In this document: one piece after another, positions 22,274 to 29,696 of the stretch
Layout: the number at the start of each line of letters is the position of its first letter
How positions within the stretch are numbered: the stretch's first letter is position 1
Assembly: GCA_038239365.1 (NCBI GenBank)
Contig: JBBSEU010000028.1
Coordinates: 1-29,696, forward strand
Source: JBBRMW01 sp038239365
GTDB lineage: Bacteria > Chloroflexota > Anaerolineae > Aggregatilineales > UBA2796
DNA length: 29,696 nt
Direction of reading: 5' to 3'
Position numbers and translations under genes: made by a program
The notes under the pieces: model-generated
The model's database searches: none
What the model saw: only the letters and a program-made list of their open reading frames with translations
Told to the model about the DNA's origin: nothing

Positions 22274-23433
22274 CAGGTCACGACCTCTGGCGCGGTGGGT
22301 ACAGCTTCGGCACGCGGTGCAGCAGTAGGGGCACTAGCGCGGCGCGAACGGCGTACCCATTCGCCGCTGCCGACCACGAACAACACGATCAACCCTTCCA
22401 ACACAGTCACCATTGCCGAACTGACGCCCACAGATTGCAATTTGCTGCCACTGACTAACAACCCCCCAAACAGCAGCGCCGCCGGGATTGCGCCGATTGG
22501 GTGCAGCGAACCGAACAGTGCCACCACGATCCCCGAAAAGCCATAGCCTGTCGAAAAATCCTGCATGGCGCGATGGGTGACACCCAACACCTCTACTGCC
22601 CCGGCCAGTCCTGCCAGCGATCCGCTGAGTACCATCGCCAGCAGCGTTACGCGCCGAACCGAAATTCCGGCGTAAGTGGACGCGCGCGGGTTTTGCCCAA
22701 CCGCCCGAATCCGATAACCCGCTACCGTTCGCCACAAAAAGAAAAATGCCGCAAACGCCGCTAAGACAGCCAGGATCGCGCCGATATGAAAGGCGGTACG
22801 CGGTATAAGCGGTGCCAGCCACAGTGCTTCCGGGATGCGCGCCGTCTGGATAATGTTGGCTGTTTCTGTGCCTGCTGCTGTGTCTTTGAGAGGGCCAGTC
22901 AGCAATACGATCAGCAAATAGACCGAAATCTGATTCATCATAATCGTGCTGAGAATTTCATTGACGCCGAACCACGCCTTGAGGATTCCCGGAATGCCCG
23001 CCCACGCGCCGCCCGCGATGAAGCCCGCTGCCAGACTCAGCACAACAACCAGCGGCGCGGAAAGGTTTTGCAGGCCGAGCGCCGCTCCCGCCGTCGCTAA
23101 TCCGCCGACGATCACCTGACCCTCAACGCCAATGTTCAGCACGTTTGCGCGGAAGGCGATGCACACGCCAATCGCTACCAGAAGCAGCGGCGTTGCTTTG
23201 CCAATCGTTTGCGTCTGACTATAGGTATTGCCGACTGCGCCATTGATCAGTTTGCCATAAACGATCAACGGGTCTGAGCCGATAGCGATTAGAAACAGCG
23301 CCCCAACTCCCAATGCCGCTAAGACAGCCAGGACCGGCACAAGGATCGGGAAAAGAATGTCTCTGCGTTTGGTCAACGTTTGCATCAGCATCTCAAAATC
23401 ACCAATAATACGCGGCTTGCCCATCGAGAGCAT
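22273..23433 (-). CDS. ABC permease for BMP-dependent (nucleoside-type) uptake, first subunit
   Basis: The 386-residue protein pairs with the downstream permease (NupP/YufP-like). The N-terminal ATPLLLVAIGVCIAFRANVLNIGVEGQVIVGG and the coupling segment YRIRAVGQNPRASTYAGISVRRVTLLAMVLSG are family signatures; helices follow to YGFSGIVVALFGSLHPIGAIPAALLFGG. The tail is basic and Ala/Pro-rich (RRSRRASAPTAAPRAE). Starts at 23433, 23424 and 23391 are all possible; the last has GGTGA 7 nt upstream and gives a protein beginning MLMQTLTKRR. No ATPase gene is adjacent, although these systems normally include one. Confidence 0.92.
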   Translation of the reverse strand: MLSMGKPRIIGDFEMLMQTLTKRRDILFPILVPVLAVLAALGVGALFLIAIGSDPLIVYGKLINGAVGNTYSQTQTIGKATPLLLVAIGVCIAFRANVLNIGVEGQVIVGGLATAGAALGLQNLSAPLVVVLSLAAGFIAGGAWAGIPGILKAWFGVNEILSTIMMNQISVYLLIVLLTGPLKDTAAGTETANIIQTARIPEALWLAPLIPRTAFHIGAILAVLAAFAAFFFLWRTVAGYRIRAVGQNPRASTYAGISVRRVTLLAMVLSGSLAGLAGAVEVLGVTHRAMQDFSTGYGFSGIVVALFGSLHPIGAIPAALLFGGLLVSGSKLQSVGVSSAMVTVLEGLIVLFVVGSGEWVRRSRRASAPTAAPRAEAVPTAPEVVT

Positions 23434-23465
23434 GGTCTATTTGCCCAAACCCGCGCTGGCACAAT

Positions 23466-23493
23466 ATTAAATGGCTTAATGGCTGAGATGCAA
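23466..23493 (-). promoter_or_regulatory. Candidate promoter of the permease-permease-BMP operon
   Basis: On the minus strand TTGCAT (23493-23488, 3/6) and TTTAAT (23471-23466, 5/6) are 16 nt apart, about 33 nt before the furthest possible start at 23433. The match is moderate. Confidence 0.35.
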
Positions 23494-23567
23494 ATTGCGA
23501 TCAGGAAAATTCGATACTATTCTTTACCACACTTAATCATCAGAAGGTGTATCGAAGACCGCACGGA

Positions 23568-24140
23568 TTAAAACGCCTCGTTTTTGGCAAGCCATTCATC
23601 CCGCAGAATGCCCATCGTCAGGTGATCGTAGCGGCGGCCATCGCGTTCAACTGCGCTGCGTGCCCCACCCTCATGCACAAAGCCCACTTTTTCGTAAGAG
23701 CGAATGGCGCGCGTATTATAGCCCAGCACGCTTAACCCGACTCGATATAAATTCAGCTCACGGAAGGCAAAGGCCAGCGCCAACTGCATCGCTTCTGTGC
23801 CATAACCCTGACCCCAGTAGGCTGATTCGCCAATGCCGATTGAGACGGTTGCTGCCCGATTCGACCACTTAATGCTATGCAGCACCACAAATCCGATCAG
23901 GGTGTTTTCGGCGATTGTACGAATCATGAAATCATAACCGCTATGATTGCTACCAGGCGATCCCTCGAACTGTTTGGCAAAGTGCTGGATAGGCAGTGGT
24001 CGCGCCGGATCGTCATCGACCAGACGGTGATATTCAATGTTGGCTGACCAACGCGCAAAGGCTTCGGCATCGTCGGCGGTTTGCGCGGTGAGCCGAATCA
24101 GTTTGCCCGTGAATAGATCATCAAATTGTGGTGGTTGCAC
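23568..24140 (-). CDS. GNAT N-acetyltransferase (RimJ/RimL-like)
   Basis: The 190-residue acetyl-CoA-dependent transferase starts KLIRLTAQTADDAEAFARW, typical of RimJ/RimL-type GNATs, and has the acetyl-CoA loop SAYWGQGYGTEAMQLALAFAF followed by NLYRVGLSVLGYNTRAIRSYEKVGFVHEGGAR, where N-x-R-x2-x-x-YEKVGF is the motif B region. The GTG start has AAGGAT 9 nt upstream and lies 3 nt after the previous GNAT stop. The substrate is unknown; both protein N-termini and small amines are acetylated by this family. Confidence 0.9.
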   Translation of the reverse strand: MQPPQFDDLFTGKLIRLTAQTADDAEAFARWSANIEYHRLVDDDPARPLPIQHFAKQFEGSPGSNHSGYDFMIRTIAENTLIGFVVLHSIKWSNRAATVSIGIGESAYWGQGYGTEAMQLALAFAFRELNLYRVGLSVLGYNTRAIRSYEKVGFVHEGGARSAVERDGRRYDHLTMGILRDEWLAKNEAF

Positions 24141-24143
24141 TAT

Positions 24144-24722
24144 TCATTTATCCTTGTCCGGCCATGTCAACGAAAACACATAATCATCGCGGAGTTCGCC
24201 GCCCGATTCTCGATAGCCATTGCGGACGATGGCCTCAAGCGCATAGTCTGAGCGTTCCGCCACGTTTTTGCTTTTGGTGTTGAGCGTGTCGCAGCGAATG
24301 ACCATGCGACGCGCACCTAACACATCGCGCGCAAAAATTGTCAAGCCCTTGACCGCTTCAACCATGTAGCCCTGGCCGCTGCATGAGGTACGCTGCCAAT
24401 AGCCGATCTCGAAAGCCGGGATGTCCCACTCGATGTGATGCAGTGAGATGGAGCCGATGTACATTTCATCCGGTTTGCGAAGGATGGCATACGCCAGGCT
24501 TTCGCGCGTCACCCAGCGGCCAACCGCACCGCGCACATAGGTTTCCATGCCTTCAACACCGTCATCATTAAGCGACCAGGGCATCCAGGGGCGCAGTTCG
24601 GCGCGGCTCTCCTGAACGCCTTCGTACAGCATCGCGCCATCGCCAAAACGCAGGCAGCGGATGAGCAGGCGTTCAGTCTCAAACTGATCGGGGAAGTCTC
24701 TCAGGATTGGATTCGTTGTCAT
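24144..24722 (-). CDS. GNAT N-acetyltransferase (RimL/YdaF-like)
   Basis: The 192-residue protein starts FETERLLIRCLRFGDGAMLYEGV, with the classic RimL opening, then AYAILRKPDEMYIGSISLHHIEW, the acetyl-CoA region YWQRTSCSGQGYMVEAVKGLTIFA and RMVIRCDTLNTKSKNVAERSDY, where NTKSKNVAERS corresponds to motif B. The usual Q/RxxGxG/A loop appears as CSGQGYM. It lies 3 nt after the amidohydrolase stop and 3 nt before the second GNAT. Two different GNATs in tandem behind an amidohydrolase suggests modification of the freed amine, but that is speculation. Confidence 0.88.
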   Translation of the reverse strand: MTTNPILRDFPDQFETERLLIRCLRFGDGAMLYEGVQESRAELRPWMPWSLNDDGVEGMETYVRGAVGRWVTRESLAYAILRKPDEMYIGSISLHHIEWDIPAFEIGYWQRTSCSGQGYMVEAVKGLTIFARDVLGARRMVIRCDTLNTKSKNVAERSDYALEAIVRNGYRESGGELRDDYVFSLTWPDKDK

Positions 24723-24725
24723 AAA

Positions 24726-25967
24726 TCAGCCTTGACTGGCGACCCATTGGATCGTTTTGCTGGTCAGGTTATCGAGTGCCTGAACGCCCATTTCGATATG
24801 CTCAATTTTTGTGTCTTCATCGTTGGTGTGCGAAAGGCCGCGCAAACTCTGGGTGAAGATCATGATCGTCGGGACGCCTGCTTCGGAGACGGCAGTCGCG
24901 TCGTGCAAGGGGCCGCTGGGCAGCCGATGATTCGTGCCGGAAACTTCATGCACGGCCTGCGCGCACAACTCGATCAGTTCCGGGTGAAAGGGGACGGGAT
25001 CAGCGTGCCAGATGTGCGTCCATGAAACACCCACTTTTTCCTCAGCGGCAATCCGTTCGGCGGCTTCCTGTGCCTCCTCCAACATTTTCGCCAGTGCCGT
25101 ACCATCCAAATGGCGCTGATCGAGCGTAATATCGCTCTGACCAGCAACAGCGGTATAGATGCCCGGCACGTTGACGACATTACCAGTGGTGCCGACGCCG
25201 CCATGCCGTTTGGCGATCTCACGCACTTCCAGACCGAATCGTGCCGACGCCAGAAACGCATCACGACGCAGGTTCATCGGCGTTGCGCCTGCGTGAGCCG
25301 CCTGCCCGGTGAAGCGCAGCAGCTTACGGTTCAAACCCTGGGTGCCGATCACGACGCCCAACGGCAGATTCATGCTCTCCAAAACGGGGCCTTGTTCGAT
25401 GTGCATCTCGATATAGGCTTTACCGTTGGCGAACTGCTTATGAGCTTCGAGCATGTGATCAATTTCGACGCCGTTAGCCTTCAAGACATCAGGCAGTGGG
25501 TTGCGCTCCCAATCTTTGAGATTGCGAATTTCATCAAGGTTCAGATTGCCCGCCGCCGCACGTGAACCCATCAAACTGTAGCCAAAACGCGCGCCTTCTT
25601 CATCTGCCCAATCGACGAGTCGAATGGTAATGGGTGGCGTGCCTTCGGAGGCAATGCGGCGCAAGACTTCGAGCGCGCCTAACACGCCCAAACAACCATC
25701 CAGCCAACCGCCGTTTGGCACCGAGTCGATGTGACTGCCGATCCAGACTTCTTTTTCGGACTGACCGCGCAGCGTGACCCAGCGATTGCCCGCTTCGTCG
25801 ATGGTGTGTTCGACGGGCAGCTCGGCCAGTTTGCCCGCCATCCAATCGCGCGCCTTTGCCCAGGTGGGACTCCAGCATAGACGCTGTGCGCCTTTATCGT
25901 CGGCGGTCAGGGCACGCAGTTCCTTGAGTTCGGCAACCGTGCGTTGGGGTTGAAGGGAGTTCGCCAT
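24726..25967 (-). CDS. M20-family amidohydrolase (allantoate amidohydrolase / N-carbamoyl-amino-acid hydrolase type)
   Basis: From ATG 25967 (AAGG 5 nt upstream) the 413-residue zinc enzyme shows the hydantoinase/carbamoylase family signature: GSHIDSVPNGGWLDGCLG with metal ligands H79 and D90, DWADEEGARFGYSLMGSRAAAG with E123/E124, HIEQGPVLE, the dimerisation-domain motif FTGQAAHAGATPMNLRRDAF, and GPLHDATAVSEAGVPTIMIF with the late His of the second metal site. These enzymes hydrolyse N-carbamoyl amino acids, allantoate or ureidoglycine, so it probably serves nitrogen salvage. An in-frame ATG at 26009 would add 14 residues without homologous character. Gene order with two GNATs downstream is tight. 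Confidence 0.93.
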   Translation of the reverse strand: MANSLQPQRTVAELKELRALTADDKGAQRLCWSPTWAKARDWMAGKLAELPVEHTIDEAGNRWVTLRGQSEKEVWIGSHIDSVPNGGWLDGCLGVLGALEVLRRIASEGTPPITIRLVDWADEEGARFGYSLMGSRAAAGNLNLDEIRNLKDWERNPLPDVLKANGVEIDHMLEAHKQFANGKAYIEMHIEQGPVLESMNLPLGVVIGTQGLNRKLLRFTGQAAHAGATPMNLRRDAFLASARFGLEVREIAKRHGGVGTTGNVVNVPGIYTAVAGQSDITLDQRHLDGTALAKMLEEAQEAAERIAAEEKVGVSWTHIWHADPVPFHPELIELCAQAVHEVSGTNHRLPSGPLHDATAVSEAGVPTIMIFTQSLRGLSHTNDEDTKIEHIEMGVQALDNLTSKTIQWVASQG

Positions 25968-26002
25968 AGTAGCCTTTTCTTTGCTCAAATAAATCGTGAG
26001 GT

Positions 26003-26019
26003 AGTACATTAATGGTACT
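26003..26019. promoter_or_regulatory. 17-bp dyad in the divergent gap upstream of the amidohydrolase
   Basis: AGTAC (26003-26007) and GTACT (26015-26019) flank ATTAATG, giving an inverted repeat 36-52 nt ahead of the amidohydrolase ATG and 79 nt ahead of the divergent DUF2461 start. It could be an operator. Five-bp arms are short enough for chance. Confidence 0.25.
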
Positions 26020-26057
26020 GCATGGGGCGCGGATCGGCCATATGCCGCCTTTTACTT

Positions 26058-26063
26058 TATAAT
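26058..26063 (+). promoter_or_regulatory. Candidate -10 box of the DUF2461 gene
   Basis: A perfect TATAAT 35 nt before the ATG at 26098, in an AT-rich stretch. No good -35 is seen at normal spacing. AAAGGA (26083-26088) is the ribosome-binding site, 9 nt before the start. Confidence 0.4.
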
Positions 26064-26097
26064 CTACGAATTAAGCAAACGAAAAGGATGCCGCTCC

Positions 26098-26805
26098 ATG
26101 ACCCTGGCACAAACACTAGATTTTTTGCGCGAACTTGCCCAGCACAACGAAAAAGCCTGGTTTGATGCTCACCGTGAGCAGTATAAACAGGCACGTGCCG
26201 CTTTTGAAGGTTTGGTCGCAGACCTGATACACCATTTTGAGCCAGTGGACGACTTGGGCAATGTGACACCACAAGAATGTATGTTTCGGATCAATCGAGA
26301 TGTGCGTTTTTCGAAGAATAAATCGCCCTACAACTCGCACATGAGCGCGGCACTGGCACGCGGCGGGCGCAAAAGCGAAGGTCGATCCTACTACCTCCAG
26401 ATTGCGCCGGGCGCTTCATTTATCGCAGGTGGCGTTTATGATCCCGACAAAGCTGCACTGGATAATATTCGTAAGCATCTGGTGATGGATGCACGCCCAT
26501 TTCGCAAAATCATCAATGCGCCAAATTTCGTGCGCTATTTTGGGGCGATACAAGGCGATACCCTGAAAACTGCACCGTCAGGTTACGACAAACAGCACCC
26601 GGAAGTCGATTTGCTGCGGCATAAGCAATTTTTAGCTGTACACACACTAAGCAATGCAGACGTGACAGCGAAAGAATTTGTATCGCATGTGATTGATGTT
26701 TGTGCCGCGCTGAAACCATTCATTATCTATCTGGATGAGTCGGCCAGCGCCCCACCAGCCAATGTAAATGTCAAGGCGAACCCGGCAAACCAGGCTGAGT
26801 TTTAA
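26098..26805 (+). CDS. DUF2461 family protein
   Basis: The 235-residue protein matches the widely conserved DUF2461/TIGR02453 family of unknown function: LDFLRELAQHNEKAWFDAHREQYKQAR opens it, FRINRDVRFSKNKSPYNSHMSAAL and YYLQIAPGASFIAGGVYDPDKAALDNIRKHL form the conserved centre, and KTAPSGYDKQHPEVDLLRHKQF and a C-terminal helix follow. It is a soluble cytoplasmic protein with no signal. It is transcribed alone, divergent from the amidohydrolase and convergent with hemW (6 nt between stops). Function in any organism is not established to my knowledge. Confidence 0.93.
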   Translation: MTLAQTLDFLRELAQHNEKAWFDAHREQYKQARAAFEGLVADLIHHFEPVDDLGNVTPQECMFRINRDVRFSKNKSPYNSHMSAALARGGRKSEGRSYYLQIAPGASFIAGGVYDPDKAALDNIRKHLVMDARPFRKIINAPNFVRYFGAIQGDTLKTAPSGYDKQHPEVDLLRHKQFLAVHTLSNADVTAKEFVSHVIDVCAALKPFIIYLDESASAPPANVNVKANPANQAEF

Positions 26806-26811
26806 CACCTT

Positions 26812-27981
26812 TCAAGTGCGGATGAAGTGCAGCAAGACGCTGTTGCTGATCAATCGTGCGCGCTTTTTCAGGCGAATCCGATCTGATGAAATGTCCAGCA
26901 TAGCGAATGGTTCAAGGCTTTTCAGCGCATCGCCATAAACAGAGTCAAGCGGGATGCCGAAGCGTGCTAAAAATTCGGCGCGGCTGACGCCTGTTTCCAG
27001 CAGTCGTAAGCGAGTCATCATAAATTCGTCCATCGCTCGATCCTGATCAATCGCTTCGCATAACGCGACGGTGTTAGTCAGTGGGAAAGATTGTGGGATT
27101 TGAGCGGCGGTGGCACGTTCGATATAGGCTTGCGGCGCGCGGACGATCTCGTAACGAATGCCATTCGTGTAACCATGTGCGCCCGCGCCGACGCCCAGAT
27201 AGGGATCGCCGCGCCAGTATTGGAGATTGTGGCGGCAAGCATGGCCGGAACTCGCCCAGGCGCTGATCTCATACTGTGCCAGCCCCGCCGCGCTGAGCAG
27301 ATCATCGGCGGCTTCGTACATATCGGCGGCCAGGTCATCATCGGGGGCGGGCAGTTTGCCATGCTCAACCCATTTCGTGAAGGCGGTGCCCGTTTCCAGT
27401 TGCAAGGCATAAAGCGATAGGTGATCGGGCGCAAAGCTGAGTGCCTTCGCTACGGTTGCGCGCCAACTATCGAGTGTTTGGGTAGGCACGCCATAGATCA
27501 GATCGAGACTGATATTGGTATAACCTGCCACACGCGCCGCACTTACGGCCTGCCCTACCGCTTCAACGTCGTGTTGGCGGGCGAACAGGGCAAGTTCGCC
27601 GGGTTGTGCCGATTGCATACCGATGCTCAGCCGATTGATGCCCAGATCATGTAATGCCCGGAGATAATTGAGCGTTACCGATTCGGGGTTCGCTTCGAGG
27701 GTGATTTCAGCATCAGGCGTGACCGTGAACGACTCGCGGCAGGCACGCAAGATGACCGCTATTTGTTCGGCACTGAGCAGACTCGGTGTGCCACCGCCAA
27801 AATAAATGGTGTGCAGCGGGAGTGTGGTGCGTTCGCCCAGAGTACGTAATTCAGTACAAAGCGCCGCTACGTAGGCAGGGATCAGCCGCTCGAGGTTGGT
27901 GTAGACGTTGAAGGCACAGTAGGTGCAGCGCGTCCCGCAAAATGGGATGTGCAAATATAATGAAAGGGGTTGATCATTCAA
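26812..27981 (-). CDS. hemW: Radical SAM haem chaperone HemW
   Basis: The 389-residue protein has the radical SAM cluster motif C15-x3-C19-x2-C22 in LHIPFCGTRCTYCAFNVY, which fits HemW (formerly mis-annotated HemN) and not the coproporphyrinogen oxidase, whose N-terminal extension is missing. Other landmarks are TIYFGGGTPSLLS (GGE-like SAM loop), TLEANPESV, GINRLSIGMQSAQPGEL, NISLDLIYGVPTQTLDSW, HLSLYALQLETGT, YEISAWASSGHACRHNLQYW and GVGAGAHGY. HemW carries haem for insertion into respiratory proteins and tRNA modification has been proposed for relatives. It is convergent with the DUF2461 gene and divergent from the kinase gene. Confidence 0.92.
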   Translation of the reverse strand: MNDQPLSLYLHIPFCGTRCTYCAFNVYTNLERLIPAYVAALCTELRTLGERTTLPLHTIYFGGGTPSLLSAEQIAVILRACRESFTVTPDAEITLEANPESVTLNYLRALHDLGINRLSIGMQSAQPGELALFARQHDVEAVGQAVSAARVAGYTNISLDLIYGVPTQTLDSWRATVAKALSFAPDHLSLYALQLETGTAFTKWVEHGKLPAPDDDLAADMYEAADDLLSAAGLAQYEISAWASSGHACRHNLQYWRGDPYLGVGAGAHGYTNGIRYEIVRAPQAYIERATAAQIPQSFPLTNTVALCEAIDQDRAMDEFMMTRLRLLETGVSRAEFLARFGIPLDSVYGDALKSLEPFAMLDISSDRIRLKKRARLISNSVLLHFIRT

Positions 27982-28020
27982 ATGTGCGAATCCGTTATTC
28001 TATTGCGGCGTGGGGGGTGA

Positions 28021-28049
28021 TTGCTTTAACCTTTTGCATCTACTATAAT
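28021..28049 (+). promoter_or_regulatory. Candidate promoter of the kinase gene
   Basis: TTGCTT (28021-28026, 3/6) and a perfect TATAAT (28044-28049) are separated by exactly 17 nt, with a start expected near 28056 and a leader of about 40 nt. Confidence 0.6.
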
Positions 28050-28063
28050 AACGCTAATATCCA

Positions 28064-28099
28064 ATGTCCGGTCTCTTTATCAATTTGGCAATCATATGA
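28064..28099 (+). other. Possible 11-codon leader reading frame overlapping the kinase start
   Basis: ATG at 28064 opens a frame MSGLFINLAII whose TGA (28097-28099) overlaps the kinase ATG (28096-28098) as ATGA. It falls inside the predicted leader. The kinase start has no clear Shine-Dalgarno sequence, so translation could be coupled through this leader. No ribosome-binding site is seen for the leader itself, and a chance frame is possible. Confidence 0.25.
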
Positions 28100-29696
28100 C
28101 GGACCCAGCTGATCCAACCCAGAAATTTTCCAGTGAGGTGGTGCCCAAATCGCCAGTCTCCGACGGAACGTTGCAAGTCAATTCCGTCTTGCAAAACCGC
28201 TTCAAAATTACGGGCGTGCTTGGTGTGGGCGGCATGGGTTCCGTCTATCTGGCGCGCGATTTGCGTTTCACGAATGTCGTTCGCAACGTGGCGGTCAAGG
28301 AAATGCTGAATATGCAATCCGATCCCGCGCTCAAGGAACTGACGCTCAAGAACTTCAACCGTGAAGCCGACGTACTGGCCTCGCTCAAGCATCCTGCCGT
28401 CCCCCAGATTTATGATGTGTTCGCCAGCAAGGACAAAGCCTATCTGGTGATGGAATACATCGACGGCAAAGACCTGGAAGCCATTGTCTCGCAAGCACCG
28501 GGCTTTCTGGATGTGGAGAAAGTGCGAAAGTGGGCGATTGAGTTGTGCGATGTGCTGCACTACCTGCACACACACGAACCAGACCCGATTATTTTCCGCG
28601 ATGTGAAGCCGTCGAACGTGATGATCGACGCAACGGAACGGGTACGCCTGATCGACTTCGGGATTGCCAAACCGTTCCAACTGGCCGCCAAAGAAAAAGG
28701 CACGATGATCGGCACGGATGGCTACGCGCCGCCGGAACAGTACAAGGGCAATGCCTCACCGGTTGGCGATATTTATGCGCTGGGCGCGACGCTGCACCAT
28801 CTGCTGACACGCCGCGATCCACGACTTGAAGCGCCGTTCAGCTTCTCTGAACGCCCGATCCGCTCCACGAACAATAAAGTGTCGGCGGAGTTTGAGGCGA
28901 TCATTATGAAGGCGCTCAATTACGAGTCGGGTAATCGCTTTCAATCTGTCGCGGAGATGAAGACGGCGCTCGAAGGATTGAATCGACCAAGTGGCCCGAT
29001 CATTGTGGGTATTCCGGGCACAGTACAGCCAGCGGATGCGTTCGCCGATGCCAGCACAAAAGTTGTTCCGGTGTGGCGCGCAAAAGTCGAAGACGAGATT
29101 CGATCATCGCCTATCGTTTACAAGAACACCGTGTATATCGGCACCTACGATAACAACCTGTATATGTTCAATGCCAGTGACGGCAAACCGAAGCATAAAT
29201 ATGCCACGTTGGATGGTATTCCCGGCACGCAGGCTATTGCGCCCGATGAAAACCTGATCATCTTCGGTTCGGAAGATCACTTCGTATACGCGATGGACTT
29301 GCGGACGAACAAAATCTCGTGGCAGTACGAAACGGCCAAACCGGTGCGATCCTCAATTATGACCGCGCACGGTCATGCTTTCTTAGGCAGCGATGACGGG
29401 CTGCTCTATGCGCTCCGCCTGACGAGTGGCCGCCCCGCCTGGAACTATAATGCCAGTGCCCCCGTCCGTTCGCGCCCCGCCGTGACAGATGAGCGGATCG
29501 TTTTTGGTACGGAAATGGGTGATTTGATCGGGCTTGACCTGGGTGGCAGCATCAAATTTCGGTTCAAGGCCAAACGCGCGATCACTTCGTCACCGTTCAT
29601 CTATGATGGTGTCGCCTACGTCGGTTCGCAGGATAACCATATTTACGCGGTAGACATCAAAATGGGGTACTCTATCTGGCGCTTCCGCACGGGCAA
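28096..29696 (+). CDS. Ser/Thr protein kinase fused to PQQ-like beta-propeller, N-terminal fragment
   Basis: The frame is open from ATG 28096 to the window end (533 codons, incomplete). Residues about 36-295 are a Hanks-type kinase: Gly loop GVGGMGSV (43-50), Lys68 in VAVKEM, Glu90, catalytic loop FRDVKPSNVM with Asp169, DFG at 187-189, and GTDGYAPPEQYKG as the activation/P+1 segment. The His of the usual HRD is Phe167. From about 320 onward there are PQQ-like propeller blades, each with a repeated pattern such as SSPIVYKNTVYIGTYDNNLYMFNASDGKPKH in pieces, and later PFIYDGVAYVGSQDNHIYAVDI. It has no membrane helix in the visible part, so the propeller is presumably a cytoplasmic ligand or protein-binding sensor. 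Confidence 0.9.
   Translation, partial: MTDPADPTQKFSSEVVPKSPVSDGTLQVNSVLQNRFKITGVLGVGGMGSVYLARDLRFTNVVRNVAVKEMLNMQSDPALKELTLKNFNREADVLASLKHPAVPQIYDVFASKDKAYLVMEYIDGKDLEAIVSQAPGFLDVEKVRKWAIELCDVLHYLHTHEPDPIIFRDVKPSNVMIDATERVRLIDFGIAKPFQLAAKEKGTMIGTDGYAPPEQYKGNASPVGDIYALGATLHHLLTRRDPRLEAPFSFSERPIRSTNNKVSAEFEAIIMKALNYESGNRFQSVAEMKTALEGLNRPSGPIIVGIPGTVQPADAFADASTKVVPVWRAKVEDEIRSSPIVYKNTVYIGTYDNNLYMFNASDGKPKHKYATLDGIPGTQAIAPDENLIIFGSEDHFVYAMDLRTNKISWQYETAKPVRSSIMTAHGHAFLGSDDGLLYALRLTSGRPAWNYNASAPVRSRPAVTDERIVFGTEMGDLIGLDLGGSIKFRFKAKRAITSSPFIYDGVAYVGSQDNHIYAVDIKMGYSIWRFRTG

Noticed and set aside
28054..28680. Minus-strand open frame of 208 codons
   Set aside because: Antisense to the kinase domain, which has all expected motifs in its own frame.
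1..29696. CRISPR arrays, insertion sequences, prophage, integrative elements
   Set aside because: No periodic direct repeats beyond the AraC-type pair, no transposase or integrase motifs and no tRNA-adjacent attachment duplication next to tRNA-Cys were seen.

Overview
The window looks like an ordinary chromosomal stretch from an uncultured or environmental bacterium, most likely a Chloroflexota (Anaerolineae-like) lineage. That is an inference from gene content: a PhyH-type dioxygenase, a sulfite-oxidase-like Mo enzyme, a Pro-rich SH3b membrane protein, a BMP-type uptake system, an allantoate/carbamoylase-type amidohydrolase and a Ser/Thr kinase fused to a PQQ-like propeller. Genes are densely packed with many 1-14 nt overlaps and frequent GTG/TTG starts. 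I see no transposase, integrase, phage gene, rRNA or CRISPR array.

Layout. 1-5800 is a minus-strand run: a cut PhyH-like gene, a sulfite-oxidase-like oxidoreductase, then an apparent operon read SH3b membrane protein > small antitoxin-like protein > PIN-domain protein > ligA > rlmI. 5800-6130 is an intergenic strip with competing hairpins and a tRNA-Cys(GCA) with its own promoter. 6128-14746 is a long minus-strand array: RNase H > rsmH > alpha/beta hydrolase > acyl-CoA synthetase > epoxide-hydrolase-like > unknown Cys-motif protein > a frameshifted small gene > a WELF/GPG-motif hypothetical > kynB > small membrane protein > AraC regulator, ending with an ABM-domain gene that has a tandem AraC-type operator just upstream of its promoter. 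14826-18660 is a plus-strand run: galT, a SAM methyltransferase, and an ABC-2 export pair (permease with an unusual membrane-spanning N-terminal extension, plus ATPase), probably for glycan or cell-surface export.

18664-20045 (minus) is the most unusual unit: a MazG-like nucleotide pyrophosphohydrolase overlapping by 4 nt a two-domain protein, macro-like at the N-terminus and TIR-like/nucleoside-deoxyribosyltransferase-like at the C-terminus. A 7-bp inverted repeat lies over the probable promoter. This is a candidate nucleotide-sensing or defence module. 20186-23433 encodes a BMP-family nucleoside-type uptake system (two permeases and a binding protein) without its ATPase. 23568-25967 is an M20 amidohydrolase plus two GNAT acetyltransferases. 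26098-26805 is a DUF2461 protein convergent with hemW, and 28096 to the end is the start of a kinase-propeller receptor-like protein.

Window-wide, the tetranucleotide GATC is several-fold more frequent than expected by a hand count. All functional calls come from reading motifs by eye; no database search was possible.
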